64,000 bases of DNA from Ardenticatenaceae bacterium (GTDB lineage: Bacteria > Chloroflexota > Anaerolineae > Promineifilales > Promineifilaceae), in NCBI GenBank assembly GCA_020634375.1, contig JACKBX010000004.1:372001-436000 (forward strand), read 5' to 3'. Below, piece by piece: positions 35,148-43,954 of the stretch. The first letter of the stretch is position 1, and each line of letters begins with the position of its first letter. The notes beneath the pieces are model-generated. The model worked only from the letters and a program-made list of their open reading frames with translations. It was not told the origin of the DNA and did not search any database. The position numbers and the translations under genes were made by a program.

Positions 35148-37328
35148 ATGAAACAAGGAATACGCTTCTTCGCTCTCATTCTCCTGTTTGTTTTATTAGT
35201 GCCGTTGTCAGCAGGGGCACAGTCAGCCGGCGGCATGGTCATTAACTATGCCGAAGTGCGCGAGGATCCTGACGCGCTCTCTTTGGGTGTCTACTTTACC
35301 GTTGTAGACCGTGAGGGACGGCCTATTTCTAACGCCTCTATTGACTCTGCAACCATTCAGATTGTGGGGGACAGCATTACCTATCCTGCACAAACGGAAA
35401 AACCACGTTCGCCTTTGTACATTGCCCTGGTTTTGGATGCCAGCGGCAGCATGAGCGGGGCGATGAATGATATGCGCCAGGCGGCTGCTCAGGCTATTAG
35501 CGGTCTGCCGGAGGAGGCTCGCGTGGCGGTCGTGCGCTTCAATGAAAATATCAACAAAGTGCAGGATTTTACGGATAATAAAGATAGTGTGGCGAACGCG
35601 ATTAATGGCGTGAATACTGACCAGAAGGGTACCTGTTTGTACGATGCCACATACCAGGCGATTCAGTGGGTGAATGAGGCTGCTAGCAGTACGCCGCAGG
35701 CCCGCCGTGCTGTGATTGTGTTCACGGACGGCCGTGACGAACTCGTTTCTGGAGATGCGCAGCCGTGCAGCACCCACAGCTATCAAGACGTTATCACTTT
35801 GGCAACGAACGCCAGCGCCCAGGTTCCGGTACACACCATTGGTATGTCCGGTGGGCAGAATATTAACGCTGGGGAACTACGGGGCATGGCTGGCGAAACC
35901 GGCGGACTGTCGGCAATTGGGGATCAAGCGGCGTTGTCAGAGCTTTTTAGCCAGATTATTGCCGGTCTGCGCAGCCAATGGCTTGCCAGTGCCCGCCTTT
36001 ACCCGCGAGCAGGCACACATCCGGCGACGCTTTCGGTGACGCTGCGGGATGGGACGGTGTTGGCTTCGGCGTTTACTTTTACATCCACTCGTGATTATGC
36101 TGTGCCGCCTGACCCGGTGGCGATTATTTTGCAGAGTTTGCGCCCGACGCCGGAGGGCAATTATTTGTTGACGTTGGGTATTACCAGCCCATCATTGATT
36201 GGACGGATGGAGGTGTCTGTTTGGGATGGTGGTATTTTGGTGTCGGAGTATACGATTCCGACGCCAGGGGTGACGCAGCAGGTGACGCTGGAGACGGGGG
36301 CGTTTGAGGAAAGGAAGCAGTATGATATTCAGGTAACGGCCGTTTCCCCCGATGGCTCCTCCATTACCACAGATCGTGGCAATAACGTCTTGCTAGAACA
36401 CGATTTTCGCTACGATCCTGCTGCACAAGCCGAAACACTCATCACCATTGATGCCGTGCGCATAGACCCAAATACCAATGCATTAACTTTGGATATGCTG
36501 GCCGAAAATGGTGGCGCGATTGATCATTACGAGGTCAGCTTAATTAATGAGGAGACGAATACCCAAGTTTATTATGATCCTCATCCAGAGATGCCAGGCG
36601 AGCAAATGGTGAGTATGCCGCTGGAAACGATAGAGCAGGGGAAATATACCATTATTGTGGAAGCAATTGATTTGCAAGGTAATACATTAGCAAAAGCGGA
36701 TTATGGTGGTGTTGCCTATACACCTCCAGAACCGCCTGCTCCCCCATCTTTGTTTTCGCGGGTTTTCGCTGCGTTGGGGCAGTTTTGGTATATCACCGTT
36801 CTCATTATTGTGTTGATTTTGGGGACAGTGGCCTGGATGATGTTCCGTTCGCGGCAGGAAAAGATGGTTACAGGTACGCCTTTTTTGCAGGGACATGGCG
36901 TACAGTCGATGTCGGGCGGGTCTGATGCATTGCATCGCACGATGGCGATGGATCAATTAAGCCCAGACGCCTTTCAGAGTGGCTCTGCTGCACCATCACG
37001 GCCGTCTGCCCAGCCATCGCTGCGTGTGATTGTCTTGAACTCGCCGGATACCACGCATGTTGGACAAGAGGTTGCGGTGACACACTTCCCCTTTACGATG
37101 GGGCGGGAAGGATGTGACTTGAATTTTGCGGGTGACGGCCGTGTTTCACGGCGTCATGCTGTTTTGCAATATGAACAAGGGATGTTCACCATTACCGACA
37201 TGCAGAGCAGCAATGGCACATTTATTCATGGGCAGCGCCTCACGCCACATATGCAATACCCATTATCTGAACCAATTGTCCGGGTGGAATTAGGCAAATT
37301 TACTAGTTTGGAATTGCGCCTGAGTTGA
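35148..37328 (+). CDS. Secreted/membrane VWA domain protein with cytoplasmic FHA domain
   Basis: A 726-aa protein: signal peptide (about 1-22), VWA domain (about 85-260) with MIDAS motif VLDASGSMSG, beta-rich repeats (about 300-560), a membrane helix (about 575-597), and a C-terminal FHA domain (about 640-726; TMGREGCDLNF, GRVSRRHAVL, SSNGTFIHG). The VWA should face outwards and the phosphothreonine-binding FHA the cytoplasm, an arrangement that links outside binding to Ser/Thr phosphorylation. I chose ATG 35148 because a typical signal peptide follows it. It precedes the WXG100 cluster and a kinase-like gene. Confidence 0.85.
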   Translation: MKQGIRFFALILLFVLLVPLSAGAQSAGGMVINYAEVREDPDALSLGVYFTVVDREGRPISNASIDSATIQIVGDSITYPAQTEKPRSPLYIALVLDASGSMSGAMNDMRQAAAQAISGLPEEARVAVVRFNENINKVQDFTDNKDSVANAINGVNTDQKGTCLYDATYQAIQWVNEAASSTPQARRAVIVFTDGRDELVSGDAQPCSTHSYQDVITLATNASAQVPVHTIGMSGGQNINAGELRGMAGETGGLSAIGDQAALSELFSQIIAGLRSQWLASARLYPRAGTHPATLSVTLRDGTVLASAFTFTSTRDYAVPPDPVAIILQSLRPTPEGNYLLTLGITSPSLIGRMEVSVWDGGILVSEYTIPTPGVTQQVTLETGAFEERKQYDIQVTAVSPDGSSITTDRGNNVLLEHDFRYDPAAQAETLITIDAVRIDPNTNALTLDMLAENGGAIDHYEVSLINEETNTQVYYDPHPEMPGEQMVSMPLETIEQGKYTIIVEAIDLQGNTLAKADYGGVAYTPPEPPAPPSLFSRVFAALGQFWYITVLIIVLILGTVAWMMFRSRQEKMVTGTPFLQGHGVQSMSGGSDALHRTMAMDQLSPDAFQSGSAAPSRPSAQPSLRVIVLNSPDTTHVGQEVAVTHFPFTMGREGCDLNFAGDGRVSRRHAVLQYEQGMFTITDMQSSNGTFIHGQRLTPHMQYPLSEPIVRVELGKFTSLELRLS

Positions 37329-37449
37329 GGGGGTTGCTTGTTTAATAGGCAGTCAGTAGCTTGCTTTACAGTCGAGTTGTGTAGGGTGTTGCAGGTGTGA
37401 CGGGGCGGCGGGATGATTAAAAAATTGGTGCGAAGGGTATTTGAGGGGG

Positions 37450-37920
37450 TTACGGCCGTTTCCGCTTCCTGGTTCCCCGCTGATAAAATCGAAAACCTAG
37501 TCCAATAACCTTCGTGCGTAGCGTCTCATTCGTTGGCAATGCCTCATCAAGATAGCCTTTCTGCGTTATCAAACAGCCTCGAATTTCTCGTGTACTTAAA
37601 TGAACCGTTTTCGTGATTCGATCAGTTCTTGCATCCTGCCACAAAACATCCTGAATATCCACCAACAGCCCTGGTAAATGCTCCTCAGATCGTTTCCGCC
37701 CCCTGGCGCTGAAATTATCCTGAATGACAACGCCCTGATTTAATTCATACAACCCTTTGCGGATAGTTCCGCGATTCCATCCCAATTCACGTTCAGCAAA
37801 CCGCTGCCCGCCATTCCCTAACATTTTCACGACTTGGGCCATAAATAATCGCTTTTCTCTGCCGCGCAACGCATCGGCCGTTTGCCGATAAATTCCCTTT
37901 AATTGATCGCTAATTTCCAT
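37450..37920 (-). CDS. N-terminal fragment of ISAzo13-like transposase, or domesticated remnant
   Basis: A 156-aa protein resembling the N-terminal DNA-binding part of ISAzo13/Rhodopirellula-type transposases: FMAQVVKMLGNGGQRFAERELGWNRGTIRKGLYEL, an RGRKR basic patch, a helical TREIRGCLITQKGYLDEALPTNETLRTKVIGLGFRF segment, then an abrupt RKRKRP end. The DDE catalytic domain is missing; nothing like it is found downstream. The stop codon is made by an ACGGCCGTAA site. It lies between the VWA-FHA gene and the WXG100 cluster. It may be a dead remnant or a reused DNA-binding protein. Confidence 0.5.
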   Translation of the reverse strand: MEISDQLKGIYRQTADALRGREKRLFMAQVVKMLGNGGQRFAERELGWNRGTIRKGLYELNQGVVIQDNFSARGRKRSEEHLPGLLVDIQDVLWQDARTDRITKTVHLSTREIRGCLITQKGYLDEALPTNETLRTKVIGLGFRFYQRGTRKRKRP

Positions 37921-38292
37921 AACATACCTATCGCGGGATATTTTAATTCCTGCCTGGGATAAATTAAATATTGGTTATTGACAGCCACTATACCCGCCAT
38001 TAAACTGAAAATCAAGTTCAGTCAACGCGATAAACAACAAAACATCAACGCAACGAACACCATTCACTAAAAAAGCAAAGAACCCCAATGAACGAATGGA
38101 CATGGCTGACAGGCAACCCAAAAGTAGTCCGGCAATCATTGAACCTGTCTGTGATTCAATTAGCAAATGGGGCAGCAACCCCAATGCAAAGGAGAACGTT
38201 TATCGGTCAGACGAAATTCAAGCGATTGAAAGCAAATCCGGGGAGACCCTAAAAATTGTTTAAGTTTGATTGTACAAGAGAGGTTAATAGCT
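37921..38292. other. Intergenic region upstream of WXG100 cluster
   Basis: This 372-bp stretch contains a possible promoter: TTGACA near 37977 with a 17-bp spacer to TAAACT. It also has a 54-codon plus-strand frame (38088-38252, starting MNEWTWLTGNPK) that I do not recognise and would not call a gene. It has no ACGGCCGT site, and base composition is lower in G+C than its neighbours. Confidence 0.35.
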
Positions 38293-38595
38293 ATGGCTGA
38301 GACAATTCAAGCAGATTATGAAGTGCTCGAACAGATAGCTCAGAGATTTACACAACAGGGCGACGAAGTCGAGCAAATGAACCAAAACCTGCGCAGTCGC
38401 ATGGACCAGATTCAGAGCACCTGGCAGGGTATGGGTTCAGAAGCGTTTTTTGCGGAGATGGGCGATGAAGTGCTACCCGCATCAGATCGTTTGCGCCAGG
38501 CATTGGAGCAAGCCGGTAACATTACCAAGCAGATAGCGACAGCATTAAGCGCGGCCGAAGAAGAAGCCGGTAACAGCTTCCAGGTCAGTGTATAA
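38293..38595 (+). CDS. WXG100 family protein 1
   Basis: Exactly 100 aa, two long helices with a central STWQGMGSEAFFAEM turn, which is the classical WXG100 (ESAT-6-like) layout. ATG 38293 has GAGAGG upstream. WXG100 proteins form helical-hairpin dimers and are substrates or structural parts of type VII secretion systems. First of four consecutive small genes with spacings of 13-29 bp, clearly one operon. Confidence 0.88.
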   Translation: MAETIQADYEVLEQIAQRFTQQGDEVEQMNQNLRSRMDQIQSTWQGMGSEAFFAEMGDEVLPASDRLRQALEQAGNITKQIATALSAAEEEAGNSFQVSV

Positions 38596-38608
38596 ATAGG
38601 AGCGAAAA

Positions 38609-38905
38609 ATGGCTGACATTATCAAGATGAATTATGGGCAAATGGAAGAAATGGCGCAGGCTTTTGCTCAAGGTGCGCAGCAGCTTGAAACAACCATTTC
38701 GGAAATGAACACACTTGCCCAAATGATGGAAAATGGTGGATTGATGGGCGATGCGGGCGATTCCTTTACTGATGCGATTCGTTCTGCTCTTATCCCTTCT
38801 ATTCAGCGTCTGATGGATAAGTTTACCGAATTGCAGGGTGACATCCTTGGTGCTATGCAAGATATGCAGCAGGCCGATCAGGACTCATCCCGGCTGTACG
38901 GGTAA
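38609..38905 (+). CDS. WXG100-like protein 2 (WXG turn replaced)
   Basis: A 98-aa all-helical protein of the same layout: MNYGQMEEMAQAFAQGAQQL, a central turn ENGGLMGDAGDSFTDAI where the Trp of WXG is absent, then a second helix. AGGAG precedes the ATG. The size, central Gly-rich turn and neighbours support the family. It may pair with another member of the cluster. Confidence 0.75.
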   Translation: MADIIKMNYGQMEEMAQAFAQGAQQLETTISEMNTLAQMMENGGLMGDAGDSFTDAIRSALIPSIQRLMDKFTELQGDILGAMQDMQQADQDSSRLYG

Positions 38906-38930
38906 TTGGATTTCAGAGAGGTAAACAAAC

Positions 38931-39266
38931 ATGATTAAGCGAATCTTGCTCAAAATTGCACGCGCTGTATTGAATGAAGTCTTAGGCCAAATCGGCCAAC
39001 AGATCACCGTGTTAGAAGATGCTGTGCGTTCACCCATTCAAGGTATGGTTAATACCGTGGTAGGTGGTGCATGGACAGGTCGTGGGGCTGATGCCTTTGT
39101 TCAAGAATGCACGAACCTTTTCATTCCAGGAACCCAAGGCATTTCGGAATCTTGCAACATTATGGCAACCAGCATCAATCGTGCGGCTGACATTATGGAC
39201 CAGGCGGATAAGCAAGCACGTGGTTTGGTGGAAGGATTAGCCGGTGTATTCCAGGGTATTTTCTAG
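38931..39266 (+). CDS. WXG100-like protein 3
   Basis: A 111-aa protein with a basic, hydrophobic first helix (MIKRILLKIARAVLNEVLGQI) and a central GGAWTGRGADAFVQEC turn containing a WTG form of the motif, followed by an amphipathic helix. GAGAGG precedes the ATG. The longer N-terminal helix distinguishes it from protein 1. Confidence 0.78.
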   Translation: MIKRILLKIARAVLNEVLGQIGQQITVLEDAVRSPIQGMVNTVVGGAWTGRGADAFVQECTNLFIPGTQGISESCNIMATSINRAADIMDQADKQARGLVEGLAGVFQGIF

Positions 39267-39295
39267 GCATACCGAGTAAATAAGGAAGGTGAACT

Positions 39296-39595
39296 ATGGC
39301 AGGCGAAGAAGTATTCATGGATGTTCCGGCCGTTGAGAACATGGCCCGACAATTCGAGAATATTGGCAATGTATTGGAAGGGGTTAGCGCAGCCCTAGAA
39401 GCGCTTATGACAGTTTTGAAGATGACCGCGTTCATTGGTCTGGTAGGTGGTTTGGCTGTGGAACGCTACTTGTCACAATTGAAGCCAGTTATTGATCGTC
39501 TGGCGGAACAATGTGTGGAAATTGGTGGCGACCTTTCGGCCTCTGCACGGGCTTATCAGAACGGGGATGCGATGGGCAGCACTCGATTCCACTAA
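39296..39595 (+). CDS. WXG100-cluster protein 4
   Basis: A 99-aa helical protein: MDVPAVENMARQFENIGNVLEGVSAALEALM, then a hydrophobic central segment (TAFIGLVGGLAVERYL), then a second helix and a GDAMGSTRFH tail. No WXG motif, but length and operon position match type VII partner proteins. AAGGAAGG precedes the ATG. A strong terminator closes the operon just downstream. Confidence 0.7.
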   Translation: MAGEEVFMDVPAVENMARQFENIGNVLEGVSAALEALMTVLKMTAFIGLVGGLAVERYLSQLKPVIDRLAEQCVEIGGDLSASARAYQNGDAMGSTRFH

Positions 39596-39620
39596 TTGCA
39601 AGCCTTATGCGTTACAGTTC

Positions 39621-39654
39621 AAAGCGCCAACCGGTTAATCGGTTGGCGCTTTTG
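39621..39654 (+). terminator. Terminator of the WXG100 operon
   Basis: AAAGCGCCAACCG and CGGTTGGCGCTTT form a 13-bp stem with a 6-base loop, followed by a T-run. It also faces the convergent kinase-like gene. Confidence 0.93.
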
Positions 39655-39689
39655 CATTTCATTTAGTTGTTGCCAGATAAAATAAGGGA

Positions 39690-40799
39690 TTAGAGCAAGA
39701 AGAGAACGGCCGGAAGCACGCCTGCAACTTCTGCCAGTGAAACAGCCATTGCTACAAGTAATGTAATAGCCAGTATGATGCCTAAAAGAACACCGATCAC
39801 GCGCCAATTGACGCGCCGGTCTTTGCGTTCTTTGGGCACGGGAGGAAAAGTGGACATGAGTTCCTGTGCTACTGTAATGACATCTGGTTGGCGGGTTTGA
39901 TAGTCTTTGCCAATGGCGCGGGTGGCGATTTGTGGCACATTTTTCAGGTCGGCGCGATTCATACGGGCAGGTTCAGCATCAAGGACATCGCGGTAGATGT
40001 CTTCATCGGGACGCAAGCGGTAGGCATATGCTGGACGGCCAGCAAGCATTTCGTAGAGGACAAGCCCTAACCCATACACGTCGGTTGCAGGGCCTACTTT
40101 CCCGCCTGCACGCCCTAGCATTTCTGGTGCAATGTAGGCAGGGGGGACGTACAAACGGTTCCAGTTTTGGCGGATATTTGGTGGGTCGGTGACGGCTCCC
40201 AAATCCATTAGAACCGGGCGGGGAACGCCATCTTTATCGAAACGGATGAGGATGCTTTCTGGGCTGAGGCTGAGGTGCAGCTTTTGGCCCTGGTGCATGA
40301 GTGCGATCACGTCTGCCAGGCTGATGGCAATCCATCCGGCATGTTGATACCAGGGTTGGGGGTTTTTGAGCAGGATGTTGTTGAGAAAATCGCCATCAAT
40401 GTGTTGGAAGATGCAAAAGTATTTGGTTTCTTCATTGAAAACGGTCTTGCCGTAGGGGTGTTGTGTGATGTCTGCCTGGGCGTGAGCAGGCAGGAGGGTG
40501 GGCAGCATGGGGTGGGCATGTTTGCTTTGTTGCAGTTGCATGAGGAAAGTGGCTTCGCGTTTGAGTCGTTCTTGGAAGGCGTCGTGGGCGACTTTGAGCA
40601 ACACTTTTTCCCCGCCGCGCTCGGCCTCGTAGATGGTGGAAGAACGAAGTACGGTGAGGGCTTTGACGATGCTGAGGTCACTGATAGTTTCGCCGTAGTC
40701 GAAGACGGTGACCATGTTGTTGACGGAACAGTAACTTTCTTGACACCAGATGGGGCCACTGGAAGATTTGCGTCCACAGTGTATACATATTTGTTTCAA
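39690..40799 (-). CDS. Membrane protein kinase-like protein, probable pseudokinase with zinc ribbon
   Basis: A 369-aa protein. N-terminal CIHCGRK...WCQESYC is a four-Cys zinc-ribbon-like motif. A Ser/Thr kinase fold follows (about 45-320) with the Lys of KVLLKVAH. The catalytic loop reads HLSLSPESI where active kinases have HRDLKPEN, so Asp and Lys are lost, and DFG reads DLG. IAPEMLGR and GPATDVYGLGLVLYEMLAG keep the fold recognisable. Two C-terminal hydrophobic segments (about 335-369) anchor it. The TTG start at 40799 has GGAGG eight bases upstream; an ATG at 40814 would overlap that site. It converges on the WXG100 operon. Type VII systems of Firmicutes carry a membrane pseudokinase (EssB/YukC), which makes the neighbourhood suggestive. 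Confidence 0.8.
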   Translation of the reverse strand: MKQICIHCGRKSSSGPIWCQESYCSVNNMVTVFDYGETISDLSIVKALTVLRSSTIYEAERGGEKVLLKVAHDAFQERLKREATFLMQLQQSKHAHPMLPTLLPAHAQADITQHPYGKTVFNEETKYFCIFQHIDGDFLNNILLKNPQPWYQHAGWIAISLADVIALMHQGQKLHLSLSPESILIRFDKDGVPRPVLMDLGAVTDPPNIRQNWNRLYVPPAYIAPEMLGRAGGKVGPATDVYGLGLVLYEMLAGRPAYAYRLRPDEDIYRDVLDAEPARMNRADLKNVPQIATRAIGKDYQTRQPDVITVAQELMSTFPPVPKERKDRRVNWRVIGVLLGIILAITLLVAMAVSLAEVAGVLPAVLFLL

Positions 40800-40988
40800 T
40801 GTTCTGTCCTCCATAACCAATTTGTGGGTTAATAGAATGGGCGTGCCCACGGGTTTATGAATGCCCTTACGGTACTTTGCCAGTGGGTTTGTGTCAAGTA
40901 TTTTGGTGCTGCGTATTTGGAGAAGTTTTTGCTGTTGATGGGGTGTTGGTTTATGCTACGGGGATTTCTTTGAGAAAGGGGTGTTTGT

Positions 40989-42143
40989 ATGCATGTGGCG
41001 CTCAATGGATATTTTTGGAAACGGCCGTTCGTAGGCAGTGGTCAATATTTGCGGCAACTCGTCTATCATCTGAACCGCTCCGTTTCCGATCTAGACATCA
41101 CCCTGATTTGCCCGCAGGAGCCGGGGGAGGTTGAGCCAGAGGGCGTGCCGCCCAGCGTACATGTAAAGTTGGTTCCAGTGCGGCCCGGCAATGTGGGCAA
41201 GGTGTTGTTTGAGCAAATCTACTTCCCACGTGCTTGCCGTGAGGTCGGCGCGGATGTGGTACATGTGCCTTATTGGGGTGGGCCATTGCGCTCCCCTGTG
41301 CCGTTGGTGGTAACGGTGCATGATCTGACGACGCTGCTTATTCCAGAATATAGACGGCCGTTCAAAGCCCGCTTTTACAATGCCCTCGTCAGCGCCAGCG
41401 CACGCGGGGCCGACCACGTCATCACCGATTCGTTTTCCAGCAAGCTGGATATTATGGATCATTTGCAGATAGCGGAGGAGAAGGTGACGGCCGTTTACCT
41501 GGCAGCCGGTTCTCAATACACTAGCGGCAAAAACGACCTCATGGAAATGGCAATTTTGCGTAAGTATGACCTGCCTGATTTCTACGTCCTGTACCTGGGC
41601 GGTTACGAATTGCACAAAAATGTGACCACGCTGCTACTGGCTTACACGTATGTTGCGCAGTCTTTGGGTGAAGAATATCCGCTGGTGCTGGCTGGGCGCA
41701 AACCAACCACGCCCTCTGCCATTTACCCAGATTACGACGACTATATTCGCCGTCTAGGGTTGGAAAAATATGTGCGCTGGATTGGTTACGTGGATGAGGA
41801 AGATAAACCCGTTCTCTATCGCAATGCTGAAACTTTTGTCTTCCCCAGCCGTTATGAGGGCTTTGGGCTGCCGCCGCTGGAGGCGATGGCCTGCGGCACG
41901 CCCGTCGTGACAACCAATGGCAGTTCGTTGCCAGAGGTGGTGAGCGACGCCGCTTTTGCAGTGGATGCCGATGATGCGCGAGACATGGCCGGGGCAATTA
42001 TTGCCACACTCATTCAAGATAATTTGGCCGCTGATTTGCGCTTCAAGGGGCCTCAGCAGGCCGGAAAATTTTCTTGGGAGAAGACGGCAGTGGAAACGGC
42101 CGTAATCTACGACAGGTTAGTAAGGATGAAGGGTGAAGGATGA
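40989..42143 (+). CDS. Family 4 glycosyltransferase
   Basis: A 384-aa GT-B fold enzyme: N-terminal LNGYFWKRPFVGSGQYLRQLVYHL, DVVHVPYWGGPLRSPVPLVVTVHD, and the C-terminal donor-site signature YEGFGLPPLEAMACGTPVV. It transfers a hexose from an activated donor in the cytoplasm, probably for surface glycan. No other glycan gene is adjacent; argS follows 65 bp downstream. Confidence 0.92.
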   Translation: MHVALNGYFWKRPFVGSGQYLRQLVYHLNRSVSDLDITLICPQEPGEVEPEGVPPSVHVKLVPVRPGNVGKVLFEQIYFPRACREVGADVVHVPYWGGPLRSPVPLVVTVHDLTTLLIPEYRRPFKARFYNALVSASARGADHVITDSFSSKLDIMDHLQIAEEKVTAVYLAAGSQYTSGKNDLMEMAILRKYDLPDFYVLYLGGYELHKNVTTLLLAYTYVAQSLGEEYPLVLAGRKPTTPSAIYPDYDDYIRRLGLEKYVRWIGYVDEEDKPVLYRNAETFVFPSRYEGFGLPPLEAMACGTPVVTTNGSSLPEVVSDAAFAVDADDARDMAGAIIATLIQDNLAADLRFKGPQQAGKFSWEKTAVETAVIYDRLVRMKGEG

Positions 42144-42208
42144 TTTCTCGTTTGCACGCATAACTCCATCTCGCTAAAATGCCCCGGATTTATTGAAAGG
42201 AAAAAGAT

Positions 42209-43867
42209 ATGCCTATCCATCATGAATTAGCAATAGCTATTGAAAACGCGGTGCGTGCAGCCCAAGAAAGTGGCGATTTACCTGATTTTGATCTGCCTGA
42301 AGTGCGCATTGAGCGCCCCCGCGATCCAGAACACGGCGATTACGCCTCACCTATTGCCATGCAGCTCGCTCGCCTGGCACGTATGGCTCCCCTAAAAATT
42401 GCCCAGGCCATTGTGTCCCATTTGCCCGCGCTGGGTGAACTGGATGAGGTTTACGTGGCTCCGCCTGGGTTCATTAACATCCGTCTCTCCACCGCGTGGC
42501 TGCAAAATCAGGTAGCGGCTATTTTGGCGACGGCCGATTACGGCAGCTTCGATCTAGGCAAAGGCAAAAAAGCACAGGTGGAATGCGTCAGCGCCAATCC
42601 CACCGGCCCTATCACCCTGGGGCGCACACGCGGCGGTGTAATGGGCGATACATTGGCCCGTGCCCTCCGCGCCGTCGGTTATGATGTGACGATGGAATAT
42701 TACTACAACGACGCTGGGCGTCAGGTGACGATGTTGGGCGAGTCGGTCAAGATTCGCTACCGTCAGCTTTTAGGGCAGGATGTGGAACTTGACGACGACC
42801 ATTATCAGGGCGCGTATATCACCGATTTGGCGCAAGACTTGTTGGATGCGCACGGCGGCACATTGTTATCACAGCCGACCGAGTTTTTCTCCGAGTTTGC
42901 CAGGGATCGCATCTCGCAGCAGCAAAAGCAGAGTTTGCGCCGTGTGAATATTGAGTTTGATGTGTATTTCCGCGAGCAGAGTTTGTATGAAAACGGCCGT
43001 GTCTGGGAAGCACTCGAAACCTTGCAGCAAAAAGGGTACGTCTACGAAAAAGACGACGCACAATGGTTCCGCACCACCGAATTTGGCGATGATAAAGATC
43101 GCGTACTCGTTAAAACCACCGGCGAACCCACCTACCGTATGCCCGACATCGCTTATCATTGGGACAAAGCACAGCGCGGCTTCCAACTGGTCGTCGATCT
43201 CTTTGGCCCGGATCATCACGCCACCGCGCCACAAGTATTGATGGGTGTGCAAGCATTAGGCTACGACACCGACTTTGTGCATACCGTGCTGCATCAAATT
43301 GTCAGCCTCATCCGCGATGGCGAGCAAGTAAAAATGAGCACCCGTCGCGGCAATTACGTCACCCTTGATGAACTGGTAGATGAGGTGGGCGCCGATCCCA
43401 TTCGCTACTTTATGATTTCTCGCTCTGGCAATAGTCCGGTTGATTTTGATATGAATCTGGCCGTAGAACATTCGGATAAAAACCCAGTGTACTACATCCA
43501 AAATGCACATGTACGCTGTGCCGGTATCTTTCGCAAATGGCAGGAAGCGGGCTTTTCTGAGGATGCGGCGAAAAATGCAGATTTGAGCCTGCTCACCCAC
43601 GAGAAAGAGCTGGCATTTTTACGCAAGGCCCTGGAGCTTTCCGCTGTACTAGAAACGATGGCAACCACTTTTGAGCCACATCACATTGCATTTTATGCAT
43701 ATGATTTAGCGGCTGCGTTCCATCCCACTTATGAAGTTTGTCGCGTTCTCAGCGATGATGTGCTCGAACCACTGCGTTTAGCGCGGTTGCAATTTTATGG
43801 AGCGGCAAAGAATCTCTTTGCTCGCGTCCTCGATCTAATGGGTATGAGTGCCCCCGAAGTGATGTAA
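42209..43867 (+). CDS. argS: Arginine--tRNA ligase
   Basis: A 552-aa class I synthetase charging tRNA-Arg. ECVSANPTGPITLGRTRGG is the HIGH region, here TLGR instead of HVGH. YYYNDAGRQV, the KMSKS loop VKMSTRRGNYVTL, and the C-terminal anticodon-binding helices ending AAKNLFARVLDLM are present. GGAAAAAGATA precedes the ATG. The altered HIGH motif appears to be a lineage feature; the overall architecture is normal. dcd lies 87 bp downstream after a repeat array. Confidence 0.95.
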   Translation: MPIHHELAIAIENAVRAAQESGDLPDFDLPEVRIERPRDPEHGDYASPIAMQLARLARMAPLKIAQAIVSHLPALGELDEVYVAPPGFINIRLSTAWLQNQVAAILATADYGSFDLGKGKKAQVECVSANPTGPITLGRTRGGVMGDTLARALRAVGYDVTMEYYYNDAGRQVTMLGESVKIRYRQLLGQDVELDDDHYQGAYITDLAQDLLDAHGGTLLSQPTEFFSEFARDRISQQQKQSLRRVNIEFDVYFREQSLYENGRVWEALETLQQKGYVYEKDDAQWFRTTEFGDDKDRVLVKTTGEPTYRMPDIAYHWDKAQRGFQLVVDLFGPDHHATAPQVLMGVQALGYDTDFVHTVLHQIVSLIRDGEQVKMSTRRGNYVTLDELVDEVGADPIRYFMISRSGNSPVDFDMNLAVEHSDKNPVYYIQNAHVRCAGIFRKWQEAGFSEDAAKNADLSLLTHEKELAFLRKALELSAVLETMATTFEPHHIAFYAYDLAAAFHPTYEVCRVLSDDVLEPLRLARLQFYGAAKNLFARVLDLMGMSAPEVM

Positions 43868-43880
43868 AAAAAGCTGGTCA

Positions 43881-43940
43881 ATCTGTCAGTTAGTTAGCGT
43901 ATCAGGCCAACTGGCTGACTAGCTGATTTGCTGACTAGCT
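43881..43940. repeat. 8-bp-periodic repeat array between argS and dcd
   Basis: CTGGCTGA, CTAGCTGA, TTTGCTGA, CTAGCTAA in exact 8-bp phase, preceded by related CAG-containing units in inverted sense. It resembles the array at 12044-12116. Confidence 0.65.
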
Positions 43941-43954
43941 AAAAGGAGATGATT

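Noticed and set aside
37975..38184. 69-codon minus-strand frame in the spacer before the WXG100 genes
   Set aside because: Hydrophobic but with no good ribosome binding site and no similarity; ambiguous spacer.
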